Shown here piece by piece: positions 37,234 through 45,896 of a DNA stretch of 64,000 nucleotides (its first letter is position 1; every line of letters begins with the position of its first letter). The position numbers and the translations under genes were made by a program. A model generated the notes under the pieces. The model was not told the origin of the DNA, searched no databases, and saw only the letters and a list, made by a program, of their open reading frames with translations. The DNA comes from Methylobacterium aquaticum (lineage in GTDB: Bacteria > Pseudomonadota > Alphaproteobacteria > Rhizobiales > Beijerinckiaceae), in contig NZ_CP043627.1 in the NCBI RefSeq assembly GCF_016804325.1, positions 3,237,001-3,301,000 on the forward strand, in the 5' to 3' direction.

Positions 37234-38676
37234 ATGACCGACTCCCCCTACCCCCGCGATCTCGTCGGCTACGGCCGCACCCCGCCCCACGCGCAATGGC
37301 CGGACGGCGCCCGCATCGCGGTGCAGTTCGTCATCAACTACGAGGAGGGCGGCGAGAACTGCCTGCTGCACGGCGACCGGGCCTCGGAGGCGTTCCTGTC
37401 GGAGATCGTCGGCGCGCAGGCCTGGCCGGGCCAGCGCCACATGAGCATGGAATCGATCTACGAGTACGGCTCGCGGGTCGGGTTCTGGCGCCTGCACAAG
37501 CTGTTCACCGGGCGCAACCTGCCGGTGACGGTCTACGGCGTCGCCACCGCCCTCCAGCGCAACCCGGACGCGGTCGCGGCGATGCGCGAGGCCGGCTGGG
37601 AGATCGCCTGCCACGGCCTCAAGTGGATCGACTACCGCGACTTCTCCTACGAGGAGGAGAAGGCCCATATGAGCGAGGCGATCCGGATCCACACTGAGGT
37701 GACCGGCGAGCGCCCCCTCGGCTGGTATACCGGCCGGACCTCGGAGAACACGCTGAAGTTGGTGATGGAGGAAGGCGGCTTCCTCTACTCGGCGGATTCC
37801 TATGCCGACGACCTGCCGTACTGGGTCGAGGGACCCCGCGCGCCGCAACTGGTGGTGCCCTACACCCTCGATTCGAACGACATGCGCTTCGCGACGCCGC
37901 AGGGCTTCAACGCCGGCGACCAGTTCTTCGCCTACCTGCGCGATTCCTTCGACGTGCTCTACGACGAGGGCGCCGAGACGCCCCGGATGCTGTCGATCGG
38001 CCTGCATTGCCGCCTCGTCGGCCGGCCGGGCCGGATCGCGGCGCTCGCCCGCTTCCTCGACCACGTCGCCGCCCACGACGACGTGTGGGTGACCCGCCGC
38101 ATCGACATCGCCCGCCACTGGGCCAGGACCCACGCGCCGGCCGGCCTGACCCCGAGCCGGATGGGCCGCGCCCTGTTCGTGGAAAGCTTCGGCGACGTGT
38201 TCGAGCACTCGCCCTGGGTGGCGGAGGGCGCCCACGCCACCGGGCTGTCGGGGATGCAGGATTCGGCCGACGGGCTTCACGCCGCGATGGTCGAGGTGAT
38301 GCGGGCGGCCGAGCCGGAGCGGCAGCTCGCCCTCATCCGCGCCCATCCCGACCTCGCCGGCCGGGTGGCGGCCGCCGACCTCGCGCCGGAATCCCGCGCC
38401 GAGCAGGCCTCGGCCGGGCTCGACGCCCTCGATGCCGAGGGCCGCGCCCGCTTCCTCGAACTCAACGAGCGCTACCGCAACCTCCACGGCTTCCCGTTCG
38501 TGATGGCGGTGCGGGGCAAGGGGCCGGAGGAGATTCTCGCCCAACTCGGCGAGCGTCTGGACAATCCGCCGGAGGCCGAGCGGGCGCGGGCACTTTCCGA
38601 GATCGAGACCATCGCGCTGCTGCGGTTGCGGCAGCGGCTGCCGTCGCTGCCGGACGTGTTCTCGGCGACGGCGTGA
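37234..38676 (+). CDS. puuE: Bifunctional allantoinase PuuE / OHCU decarboxylase
   Basis: 480 aa. Residues about 1-308 are the metal-independent NodB-fold allantoinase PuuE (YGRTPPHAQWPDGARIAVQFVINYEEGGE; IACHGLKWIDY; YTGRTSENT). Residues about 312-475 are 2-oxo-4-hydroxy-4-carboxy-5-ureidoimidazoline decarboxylase (IRAHPDLAGR, ELNERYRNLHGFPFVMAV). The fusion joins the last step to (S)-allantoin with allantoin ring opening in urate degradation. The fused form is known from other proteobacteria. No other urate-pathway gene lies in the window. Confidence 0.93.
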   Translation: MTDSPYPRDLVGYGRTPPHAQWPDGARIAVQFVINYEEGGENCLLHGDRASEAFLSEIVGAQAWPGQRHMSMESIYEYGSRVGFWRLHKLFTGRNLPVTVYGVATALQRNPDAVAAMREAGWEIACHGLKWIDYRDFSYEEEKAHMSEAIRIHTEVTGERPLGWYTGRTSENTLKLVMEEGGFLYSADSYADDLPYWVEGPRAPQLVVPYTLDSNDMRFATPQGFNAGDQFFAYLRDSFDVLYDEGAETPRMLSIGLHCRLVGRPGRIAALARFLDHVAAHDDVWVTRRIDIARHWARTHAPAGLTPSRMGRALFVESFGDVFEHSPWVAEGAHATGLSGMQDSADGLHAAMVEVMRAAEPERQLALIRAHPDLAGRVAAADLAPESRAEQASAGLDALDAEGRARFLELNERYRNLHGFPFVMAVRGKGPEEILAQLGERLDNPPEAERARALSEIETIALLRLRQRLPSLPDVFSATA

Positions 38677-39080
38677 TCTTTCGGTGCAGGCACGACGGTC
38701 GCCACGGATCAACCCTACCCCCTTTGCGGGCGAGCGTGTTCGCGCAAAGGGGTCGGCAAGGCGCCTGTCATCTGTTTCGCCGGAGGCTGATCCCTGATCG
38801 GAGGAGTCCGGTACGGGATCTCAGCCCCGGTGGGTTTGGCGGTCCTTGGCTCGCTGAAGGGGGCCTTCCTTCTATCACGCTTGGTCGCGGAGGGCCCTCG
38901 CCGGTTGCCTGTGAGGCGCCTTGGCGGGGATCGGGCGGGGGGGCCGCGCTTCAGGATGGGGTGGACCCGTTCTGACGGGCGCCATACCTGGCATCGTCCC
39001 GCCGCCTCTCCTTCGGCCTGTTCCGTCAGCCACCCTTCCCCACAGAGGGGGAAGGGGTCACGCGCAACAGCCGGCGGCGC
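38677..39080. other. 404-bp intergenic stretch, no gene recognised
   Basis: It lies between converging genes. It contains a hairpin with arms CCCCTTTGCG/CGCAAAGGGG (about 38720-38752) and a G-rich tract near 38938-38943. Open frames here (e.g. 38830-39219) run into the antisense of the L,D-transpeptidase and look like shadows. Confidence 0.5.
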
Positions 39081-40169
39081 CTACTTTCCGAAATCCACCT
39101 TCGCGCCCCGCTCGACGTGTTTCGCCAAGTCGCGCGCGTCCCAGTTGGTCAGCCGGACGCAGCCATGCGATTCGGTCTTGCCGACCTTCTCGGGCTCCGG
39201 CGTGCCGTGGATGCCGTAGCCGTCGTTCCCCGAGAGGTCGATCCAGACCACGCCGACCGGGTTGTTCGGGCCGGGCTTGATGGTGAACTTGCGCTTCGCC
39301 TCGACGCCCTGGAATGCGTATTTCGGGTTGTAGGTATAGGTGGGATCGAATGCGACGCCCTCGACCTTCAGGACGCCGCTCGGCGCCGGCTTCTCCTCGC
39401 TGCCGATCGAGGCCGGGTAGAGGTGGACCAGCGCCCCGTCCTCGCCGTAGGCCCGGACCTGGAGCGCGTCCTTGTCGACCTCGATGCGGGTGACCTTCGG
39501 GGTCTCGGGCAGTTCCTTGGCGGGAATGCGCCCGGTCTCGAGCGGCGGGACCGCCGCGACCGTGATCACCGTCCCGGCCTTGGTCAGCGGCTTGTCGCGG
39601 TTGAGGGCCTCGAGGAAGTCCTTGCTCATGTGGAAGCGCTCGGCCAGCATCTCGGCCGGCGAGGCGTAGGACAAGGCCTTCAGGTCGGCCTGCTCCTCCA
39701 TCTTCGGCGGGATCTTGTCCTCGTACGGACCGGCGACATCCTGCTCGGTCAGCGTGTACTCGGTCACCGCCGGATCCTGGCTGGTGCCCGACAGGGTCCG
39801 CCACAGGTTCTCGTCGAGGCGTCCGGAGAAGGACTGGCCCTTGGCCTTGGCGAAGCCGGCGAGCGCCCCGCGCAGGTTGTCGCCGTCGCGCCCGTCGATG
39901 GCGCCGGGCGAGAAGCCGGCCCGGTCGAGGAGCACCTGTACCCGCACGGTCAGCGGGTCGGCGCGGGTCTCGGCGGCCTTCGCGGACTTGGTGTCCTTCC
40001 CGGATTCCGCCTTGCCGGATTCCTTCGCGCCTTTGGCCTGGTCGTCCTTGCCGGCGTCGAACTGCGCCTGGTTGATCGCCTCCAGCGTCAGGGGCGCCTC
40101 CGCGGCGCCGGCCGCGCCGGACAGCCCTATCACCAGCAGAGCCGCCCCGAGCCTCGCCGTCCTCCGCAT
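39081..40169 (-). CDS. L,D-transpeptidase (YkuD) with peptidoglycan-binding domain
   Basis: 362 aa. A signal peptide (ending GAAGA|AE) is followed by a Lys/Glu-rich linker, a PG_binding_1-like segment (VQVLLDRAGFSPGAIDGRDGDNLRGAL), a LysM-like middle and the YkuD domain. That domain has GYGIHG (His321) and SHGCVRLTNWDARDL (Cys337, catalytic). It makes 3-3 crosslinks or attaches proteins to peptidoglycan. ATG 40169 follows GGAGAGG and starts the signal peptide; ATG 40193 is upstream of that site. A family 4 element lies 75 bp upstream. Confidence 0.92.
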   Translation of the reverse strand: MRRTARLGAALLVIGLSGAAGAAEAPLTLEAINQAQFDAGKDDQAKGAKESGKAESGKDTKSAKAAETRADPLTVRVQVLLDRAGFSPGAIDGRDGDNLRGALAGFAKAKGQSFSGRLDENLWRTLSGTSQDPAVTEYTLTEQDVAGPYEDKIPPKMEEQADLKALSYASPAEMLAERFHMSKDFLEALNRDKPLTKAGTVITVAAVPPLETGRIPAKELPETPKVTRIEVDKDALQVRAYGEDGALVHLYPASIGSEEKPAPSGVLKVEGVAFDPTYTYNPKYAFQGVEAKRKFTIKPGPNNPVGVVWIDLSGNDGYGIHGTPEPEKVGKTESHGCVRLTNWDARDLAKHVERGAKVDFGK

Positions 40170-40243
40170 CCGACCCTCTCCTGCACTGGACATCAGCCAG
40201 GCCTAAAAGCGCCGGACGCCGCCTCCCGTTCCGGATTTTTCGC

Positions 40244-40353
40244 TGTCATACGCTTTCCGATTGATCGCTTCGCGATGCGGAAAGCGGCTTCGCTCAAGCG
40301 CCGCGCGGGCTGGTGATACGGCATCCGAAAGTGATCTTCCGGATGCCGTATCA
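40244..40353 (-). repeat. Stop-codon-linked structured repeat, family 4, copy a
   Basis: 110 bp read on the minus strand, starting with the TGA stop of the extensin-like gene. Hairpin 1 has 14-bp perfect arms TGATACGGCATCCG/CGGATGCCGTATCA (40314-40353). A nearly invariant core follows (CACCAGCCCGCGCGGCG), then hairpin 2 with arms CGCTTTCCG/CGGAAAGCG enclosing ATCGC-GAA-GCGAT. Copy b is at 58769-58877 in the same relation to another gene. Confidence 0.85.
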
Positions 40354-41226
40354 CTGGCACAGGCGGTGGCCGGCATTGCGCTCGCGCTCGTCGAGGTGGA
40401 GGTGGTTGGCATGCGCCGCGTCCGAGCCGGGACCGAGCACGGTGCGGAAGAAGCCGCAGGCCCGGGTCCTGACGGCGGCTTCGAACGCCGCCTCGGGCGT
40501 GCCCTCCCGCGCCGCACCGACCGTCACCGGCGCCCGGCCCTCGAAGGTGAAACCCATCACGTCGACGCCGTTGGCATAGGCGTGCTCGCTGAGCTTGGCG
40601 CTCGGGTCGTGGTTCTGGCCGCGGCACTCGTAGGAGCCGCCGATCTGGATCGTCTTCGGCACGCTCGAGAGCGTGCGCTCGGCGATCACCCGGACCTCGG
40701 TGCTCCAGCGGCCGAGCGCTTCCGCGGCGACGCAGGTGAGGGTGGCGGCGGGACTGAGCGGGACGCCGTCGGGAAGCGCCGTCACCCGCAGGGGCTTGGC
40801 CGCCCCGCACAGCCCATCGGCGAGGGGCGCCACCGGCTCGGCCTTGACGCCGAGGCGGTCGAGCCGGCGCAGGCAGGCGGTGTCGTCGGGAACGACCGTG
40901 GCGGGGGTGGGGGCCGGAGCGGCGGGCAGGTCGGCGGGCCGTTCGGGCGGCAGCGGCGCCGGTTCGGGGACGGGCGAGGCGGGCGCGTCCTTGGGGGTGT
41001 CCTTGGAAGTGTCCTTGGGCGTGTCCTTGGCGGCCTCCTTGGGGGCCGGATCCTTCGCAGCGGGCTCCTTGGCCTCCTCGGGCCGCGGCGGCGGCAGCGG
41101 CACCTGATCGGCCGGGACCCGGCTCAGCGGAGACGGAGCGGCCGGTGCCTGCGCGGCAGCCGGACCGGCCAGAATGGCACTCCCCACCAGCCCGGCGAGG
41201 ATCCGCCCCATCATCGTCCCCGGCAT
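40351..41226 (-). CDS. Extensin-like family protein (secreted)
   Basis: 291 aa. A signal peptide (ending AGPAAAQA) is followed by a long Pro/Lys/Asp linker with short repeats (KDTPKDTSKDTPKDAP) and a C-terminal extensin-like domain (PF06904) from about residue 115. That domain has CLRRLDRLGV, SPAATLTCVAAEAL, GSYECRGQNHDPSAKLSEHAYANGVDV and HANHLHLD. Histidines in SEHA and HLHLD suggest a metallopeptidase-like site. A cell-wall role is inferred. The ATG follows GGGAGGGGG. The stop codon is the first codon of the family 4 repeat. Confidence 0.88.
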   Translation of the reverse strand: MPGTMMGRILAGLVGSAILAGPAAAQAPAAPSPLSRVPADQVPLPPPRPEEAKEPAAKDPAPKEAAKDTPKDTSKDTPKDAPASPVPEPAPLPPERPADLPAAPAPTPATVVPDDTACLRRLDRLGVKAEPVAPLADGLCGAAKPLRVTALPDGVPLSPAATLTCVAAEALGRWSTEVRVIAERTLSSVPKTIQIGGSYECRGQNHDPSAKLSEHAYANGVDVMGFTFEGRAPVTVGAAREGTPEAAFEAAVRTRACGFFRTVLGPGSDAAHANHLHLDERERNAGHRLCQ

Positions 41227-41358
41227 CGCCCCCTCCCCCAGTCGCGCTTCACAACGGACGAGCAAGCGTAGCCGTTCCCCCACCTCGCGCGCCCTGCCGC
41301 GCTTGCGCCCCACGCTCCACGGTCTATCGTCGCCCGCGCCATCAGCGAGAGGATCAGC

Positions 41359-43419
41359 ATGCGCGGCGTCACGGCGGAGCACGAGCCCAACCCCTTCTCC
41401 GAGCCGGCCTGGACCACGCCCCACGGGCTGCCGCCCTTCGAGCGCATCGTCCCCGCGCATTACGAGCCGGCCTTCGAGCGGGCGCTGGCCCAGCACGTCG
41501 CCGAGATCGAGGCGATCGCCGGCAATCCCGAGCCGGCGACCTTCGCCAACACGATCGAGGCGATGGAACGCTCCGGCCAGGCCCTGCGCCGGGTCTCCTC
41601 GACCTTCTTCAACCTCACCGGCAGCCACACCAATCCCGAGCTGCAGGCGGTCGAGCGGTCGGTGTCGCCGCGGCTCGCCCGCCATGGCAGCGCGATCTAC
41701 CTCAACCCGGACCTGTGGGCGCGGGTCTCGAGCGTCGGCGAGGACGGCCTGTCCGACGAGCAGAAGCGGGTGCGCGAGCGCTACCGCCTGCGCTTCCGCC
41801 GCGCCGGGGCCGAGCTCGACGCCGAATCGAAGGAGCGGATGGCCGCCATCGCCTCGCGGCTCGCCGAGCTCGGCACCCAGTTCAGCCAGAACCTGCTCGC
41901 CGACGAGGGCGCCTTCACGCTGGAATTGACCGGTGAGGACGATCTCGCCGGCCTGCCGCCCTTCCTGCGCGCTGCCGCCAGCCGGGCGGCCGAGGAGCGC
42001 GGGCTGAAGAACAGCCACGTCGTCACCCTGTCGCGCTCGCTGATCGACCCGTTCCTGGTCTTCTCGACCCGGCGCGACTTGCGCGAGCGCGCCTACGCCG
42101 CCTGGATCCGCCGGGGCGAGAACGGGGGCGAGACCGACAACCGGGCGATCATCACCGAGACCCTGCGCCTGCGCGCCGAGCGGGCCCGCCTGCTCGGCTA
42201 TTCGAGCTACGCCGCCTACCGCCTCGACGACACGATGGCCGGCAGCGCGGACGCCGCCGTCGGCCTCCTGGAAGAGGTCTGGGCGCCGGCCCGCCGCCGG
42301 GCCGTGGCCGAGCGCGACCGCCTCCAGGCACTGGCCCGCGAGGACGGCCAGAGCTTCGATCTCGCGCCGCATGACTGGCGCCACTATGCCGAGCGCCTGC
42401 GCCGCCGCGAGCACGACCTCGACGAGGGCGAGATCAAGCCGTACTTAGCCCTCGAGGGCATGATCCAGGCCGCCTTCGATACGGCGCATCGCCTGTTCGG
42501 TCTCTCCTTCACCGAACTCCCGGACGTGCCGCGCTACCACCCGGAGGTGCGGGCCTGGGAGGTCGCCGACCGGGACGGCCGGGTGATCGGCCTGTTCCTC
42601 GGCGATTACTTCGCGCGGGCCAGCAAGCGCTCGGGCGCCTGGATGAGCGGCTTCCGCTCGCAGGAGCGCCTGACCGGCGCGGTCACGCCGATCATCGTCA
42701 ACGTGATGAACTTCGCCAAGGGGGCGGAGGGCGAGCCGTCCCTGCTCTCCTTCGACGATGCCCGCACGCTGTTCCATGAATTCGGCCACGCCCTGCACGG
42801 GCTTTTGTCGAACGTGACCTACCCGATGCTCGCCGGCACCGCGGTAGCGGGCGATTTCGTCGAATTGCCGTCCCAGCTCTACGAGCACTGGCTGGAGCAG
42901 CCGGAGGTGCTGCGGGCGCATGCCCGCCACTACCGCACCGGCGAGCCGATGCCCGAGGACCTGCTGGCCCGGCTGCTCGCCGCCCGCACCTTCAACCAGG
43001 GCTTCGCCACGGTGGAATACACGGCGTCCGCGATCGTCGATCTCGACCTGCACCTGTCGCCGGAGGCCGAAGGCGGCATCGATCCGCTCGCCTTCGAGGC
43101 CGAGTCGCTGCGCCGGATCGGCATGCCGGCCGAGATCGCGATGCGCCACCGCTCGCCGCACTTCCAGCACATCTTTGCCGGGGAAGGCTACGCGGCGGGC
43201 TATTACAGCTACCTCTGGTCCGAGGTGCTGGACGCCGACGCCTTCGACGCCTTCCGGGAGGCCGGCGACATCTTCGATCCGGCCACCGCCGAGCGGCTGC
43301 GGACCTACGTCTACGGCGCCGGCAACCTGCGCGACGCGCGGAGCGCCTACACGGCGTTTCGCGGCCGGCTGCCGAGCACCGGGCCGCTGTTGCGCAAGCG
43401 GGGGCTGGCGGCGGCGTAG
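41359..43419 (+). CDS. M3 family zinc metallopeptidase (oligopeptidase A / Dcp type)
   Basis: 686 aa cytoplasmic oligopeptidase. The zinc site HEFGH has His473 and His477, with the downstream Glu in the FVELPSQLYEHW region. The substrate-side motif HFQHIFAGEGYAAGYYSYLW is typical. Length and the N-terminus NPFSEPAWTTPHGLPPFERI fit the PrlC/Dcp subfamily, which degrades peptides, including signal peptide fragments. It is divergent from the extensin-like gene with 132 bp between. Whether it is a dipeptidyl carboxypeptidase or an endopeptidase cannot be told. Confidence 0.93.
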   Translation: MRGVTAEHEPNPFSEPAWTTPHGLPPFERIVPAHYEPAFERALAQHVAEIEAIAGNPEPATFANTIEAMERSGQALRRVSSTFFNLTGSHTNPELQAVERSVSPRLARHGSAIYLNPDLWARVSSVGEDGLSDEQKRVRERYRLRFRRAGAELDAESKERMAAIASRLAELGTQFSQNLLADEGAFTLELTGEDDLAGLPPFLRAAASRAAEERGLKNSHVVTLSRSLIDPFLVFSTRRDLRERAYAAWIRRGENGGETDNRAIITETLRLRAERARLLGYSSYAAYRLDDTMAGSADAAVGLLEEVWAPARRRAVAERDRLQALAREDGQSFDLAPHDWRHYAERLRRREHDLDEGEIKPYLALEGMIQAAFDTAHRLFGLSFTELPDVPRYHPEVRAWEVADRDGRVIGLFLGDYFARASKRSGAWMSGFRSQERLTGAVTPIIVNVMNFAKGAEGEPSLLSFDDARTLFHEFGHALHGLLSNVTYPMLAGTAVAGDFVELPSQLYEHWLEQPEVLRAHARHYRTGEPMPEDLLARLLAARTFNQGFATVEYTASAIVDLDLHLSPEAEGGIDPLAFEAESLRRIGMPAEIAMRHRSPHFQHIFAGEGYAAGYYSYLWSEVLDADAFDAFREAGDIFDPATAERLRTYVYGAGNLRDARSAYTAFRGRLPSTGPLLRKRGLAAA

Positions 43420-43491
43420 CAGCGACGATTTCGCATCTCGGAACCTGTTTCAGCAGGTGCGCGGATCGCCCTGACACACAAGCCGACACCT

Positions 43492-43543
43492 CTCACTGTC
43501 ATCCCGGGGCTCTTCGAAGACGAAGACCCGGGATGACAGTGAG
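43492..43543. repeat. Palindromic repeat, family 1, copy b
   Basis: Perfect 17-bp arms CTCACTGTCATCCCGGG/CCCGGGATGACAGTGAG around an 18-base loop containing CTTCGAAGACGAAG. It shares the GTCATCC core with the other family 1 elements. Confidence 0.75.
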
Positions 43544-43647
43544 GGTTTTAATTCTTTAGGCCATCTCAAGCCACATCTCGAGGCTGGCTGAGATCTGGTT
43601 TGCGTCTTGATATCAGTATATCGATCAAATTTGCTTCTGATTCGCGA

Positions 43648-43766
43648 CCTCGTCCTGAGGTGTTAGTCGATCGAAGATCGACTGACCTCGAAGGAGGGCT
43701 CCAGAAGCCTCGGCGATCCCTGGAGCCCTCCTTCGAGGCTCACTTCGTTCGCACCTCAGGATGAGG
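43648..43766. repeat. Palindromic intergenic repeat, family 2, copy c
   Basis: 119 bp. Outer arms are as in the other copies with one change (CCTCGTCCTGAGGTG). From GACTGACCTCGAAGG to the end it matches copy b at 23791-23925 almost base for base. Confidence 0.85.
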
Positions 43767-43918
43767 TTAGAGGGTAGGACGATCCCGCCCGCCTCAAGTC
43801 TTGAGTATAAGTTCTGCTCAAACAGGCTCTCAGGATGAGGTGAGTCGATAGGATAATCCCAATCGTCTTAAGTCTTGAGGAAAAAATCCCGCTCAAACGG
43901 TCTCTCAGGATGAGGTCA
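43767..43918. repeat. Two tandem copies of a 75-bp unit
   Basis: Units at about 43767-43841 and 43842-43916 share AGGA-GATCCC / AGGATAATCCC, CTCAAGTCTTGAG / CTTAAGTCTTGAG and GCTCAAAC-GG-TCTCTCAGGATGAGG. A third, single copy flanks the family 2 element at 23926-24002. The internal CTCAAGTCTTGAG is itself palindromic. Confidence 0.7.
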
Positions 43919-43980
43919 CGCGTGGGATTGCCTGCCTGAATCGGATAAGTAGGCTCTGAAACAGATCAGGCCCACTGGTA

Positions 43981-44727
43981 TCATCTCGACCGTCGCAGCA
44001 GCCGGCTCACGCCCGCCGCCGCAGTAAGCCAGGCCGCATCGGCCAGGAAGGCCAAAGCCGCCGCGGCCGCCGCCCCCTGGACCAGCGCCAGAGTGTTCTG
44101 CGTCTGCAACCCGACCACGATCGGGGTGCCCAGCGTCTGGGCCCCGGCGAGCGCCCCGATCGCCGCGGTGGCGACCGCGAGCACCAGCACCACCCGCAAG
44201 GATTCGAGGATCGGCCCGGCGGCGAGCGGCAGCTCGACCCGGACGAGAACTTGCGCCGGCGTGAGCCCCATCCCGAGTGCCGCCCGGCGCACCTCCTCCG
44301 GCACGGTGGCGAGCGCCCCGGCCGTGCCGCGCATCACCGGCATCAGCCCGTAGGCAGCGAGCGCCAGCAGGATCGGCGGCGCGCCGAAGCCGAGCACCGG
44401 GAGGGCGAGCGCCACCACCACCACCGGCGGCGCGGCCTGGGCGGCGGCGGCGAGGGTGTCAAGGGTGGCGCGCAACGAGGCACCGGCGGCGCGGGTCGCC
44501 AGGATGCCGAGGCCGAGCCCGGCCCCGCCCGCGAGGAGGAAGCCCGCCAGCGCCAAGGCCAGGTGCTGGCGGGCCAGCCAGGCGAGGCGCCCGGCCGGCA
44601 CCGGCGTGCCGGCCTGGAGGCCGAGGCCCCGGACCACGAAGCCGGCGACCTCCGGCAGGCTGAGCAGCGCGAAGCACACGGCCACCAGCAGGGCCCCGAG
44701 CGCGCGGGTGACGCGGGGACGGCTCAT
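43981..44727 (-). CDS. ABC importer permease, YehW/OpuCB type
   Basis: 248 aa, about six membrane helices, with the binding-protein-dependent permease EAA loop (VPEEVRRAALGMGLTPAQVLVRVELPLA). It resembles permeases of glycine-betaine/choline-type importers, especially E. coli YehW. Its start overlaps the stop of the longer permease (ATGA). Codons are very Ala/Leu/Gly-rich. Confidence 0.87.
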   Translation of the reverse strand: MSRPRVTRALGALLVAVCFALLSLPEVAGFVVRGLGLQAGTPVPAGRLAWLARQHLALALAGFLLAGGAGLGLGILATRAAGASLRATLDTLAAAAQAAPPVVVVALALPVLGFGAPPILLALAAYGLMPVMRGTAGALATVPEEVRRAALGMGLTPAQVLVRVELPLAAGPILESLRVVLVLAVATAAIGALAGAQTLGTPIVVGLQTQNTLALVQGAAAAAALAFLADAAWLTAAAGVSRLLRRSR

Positions 44728-45896
44728 GCCGGCACCTCCCGGGTGCCGCCGAGGAGCGCGAGCCCGGCATCGATCGCCAGCGCGAGGCCGATCACCGGGA
44801 GCGCCCCGAGCAGGATCAGGTCCTGGGCGAACTGCGCCATGCCCTCGAAGACCAGCGCCCCGAGCCCGCCGGCCCCGACGAGGCCGCCGAGGGTGGCGAG
44901 CCCGACGCTCTGCACCGCCGCGACCCGGACGGCGCCGATCAGCACCGGGGCACCGAGAGGCACGCGCACCCGCAGCAGCACCTCGCGGGGGTTGAGGCCG
45001 ATCGCCCGGGCGGCGGCGAGCACGTCCGCATCCGCCGCGGCGAGGCCGGCGGCGAGCCCGCTCGCCAGCGGCAGGCAGAGATAGGCGGCGGTGCCGATCA
45101 CCGCCGGCACCGGGCCGATGGCGGAGAGGCCGAGACCCCGCAGGGACGGCACCAGGGCGAGCAGGCCCGACAGGCCCGCCACCAGGGCCGCGAAGAGCGC
45201 GAGCGCCGGCACCACCTGGATCCCGCTCACAACGCCGTCGACGAGGCGCGCGCCCGGCCCGTCGCGCAGGCGCAGGAGCGCCAGGGGCATGGAGACGAGG
45301 AGCGCCAGGCCGAGCGACGCCCCGGCGAGCCCGAGATGCTGGAGCACCGCCGCGGTCACGGCCCCGGCCCGCGCCCGGTACTCCACCGCGAGCGACAGCG
45401 AATCGAGAGCACCCGCCCCCGCGACGACGGCCGCGAGGCCGAGGAGCAGGAGAACGGCGAGAAGACCGCCGCGGCGTGGCAGGACCGCCCTGCCCGTCTC
45501 CGCGGCCAGGCCCGCCAGCGCCAGCAGGGCGAGCCACCCGCCCGAGCCGAGGGCGGCACGGGCGGCGGGCTTCTGGCCCGCGAGGAGTCCGGCCGCCTCG
45601 TGGCCGAGGCCGACCAGCAGCACACCCCAGGCGAACAGTGCCGCCGCGAGGGCGGTCCAAGCGCGCCACGGCCGCGCCGCCTCCGCGGGCAGCAGAGCCG
45701 CCCCGACCGCGAGCGCGCTCGCCACCATCCCGGCGGCGCCGCTTCCGACCGGGCTGCCGGGCACGAGGCGGTTCGGCGCCAGGGTGAGGAACGGCAGGCC
45801 GGCGAGCGCTGCGGCGGCAAGGCCGGCGGCGACGAGCGGGAGCCAGGCAGCGGGCCATGTCGGCGACGCCTTGGTGCGAGTGACGGCGCGAATCAT
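44724..45896 (-). CDS. ABC importer permease with N-terminal extension, YehY type
   Basis: 390 aa. The first ~170 residues form four or five extra helices; the C-terminal 210 residues are a standard permease with the EAA loop AARAIGLNPREVLLRVRVPLGAPVL. This long-short permease pairing matches YehY-YehW (385 and 243 aa in E. coli). It overlaps the binding-protein gene (ATGA) and the second permease. Confidence 0.87.
   Translation of the reverse strand: MIRAVTRTKASPTWPAAWLPLVAAGLAAAALAGLPFLTLAPNRLVPGSPVGSGAAGMVASALAVGAALLPAEAARPWRAWTALAAALFAWGVLLVGLGHEAAGLLAGQKPAARAALGSGGWLALLALAGLAAETGRAVLPRRGGLLAVLLLLGLAAVVAGAGALDSLSLAVEYRARAGAVTAAVLQHLGLAGASLGLALLVSMPLALLRLRDGPGARLVDGVVSGIQVVPALALFAALVAGLSGLLALVPSLRGLGLSAIGPVPAVIGTAAYLCLPLASGLAAGLAAADADVLAAARAIGLNPREVLLRVRVPLGAPVLIGAVRVAAVQSVGLATLGGLVGAGGLGALVFEGMAQFAQDLILLGALPVIGLALAIDAGLALLGGTREVPA

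Larger units (their letters stand above)
43420..43980. other. 561-bp gene-free region packed with repeats
   Basis: It contains a family 1 hairpin (43492-43543), an AT-richer stretch (43545-43645), a family 2 element (43648-43766) and two tandem copies of a 75-bp unit (43767-43918). No ORF worth naming. It separates converging genes (M3 peptidase and the ABC permease). Confidence 0.7.

Noticed and set aside
38830..39219. 129-codon ORF
   Set aside because: The second half is antisense to the L,D-transpeptidase gene; no recognisable domain.
43420..43980. Possible CRISPR array
   Set aside because: The repeats are long palindromes and a two-copy tandem unit, not short repeats with unique spacers, and no cas gene is present.
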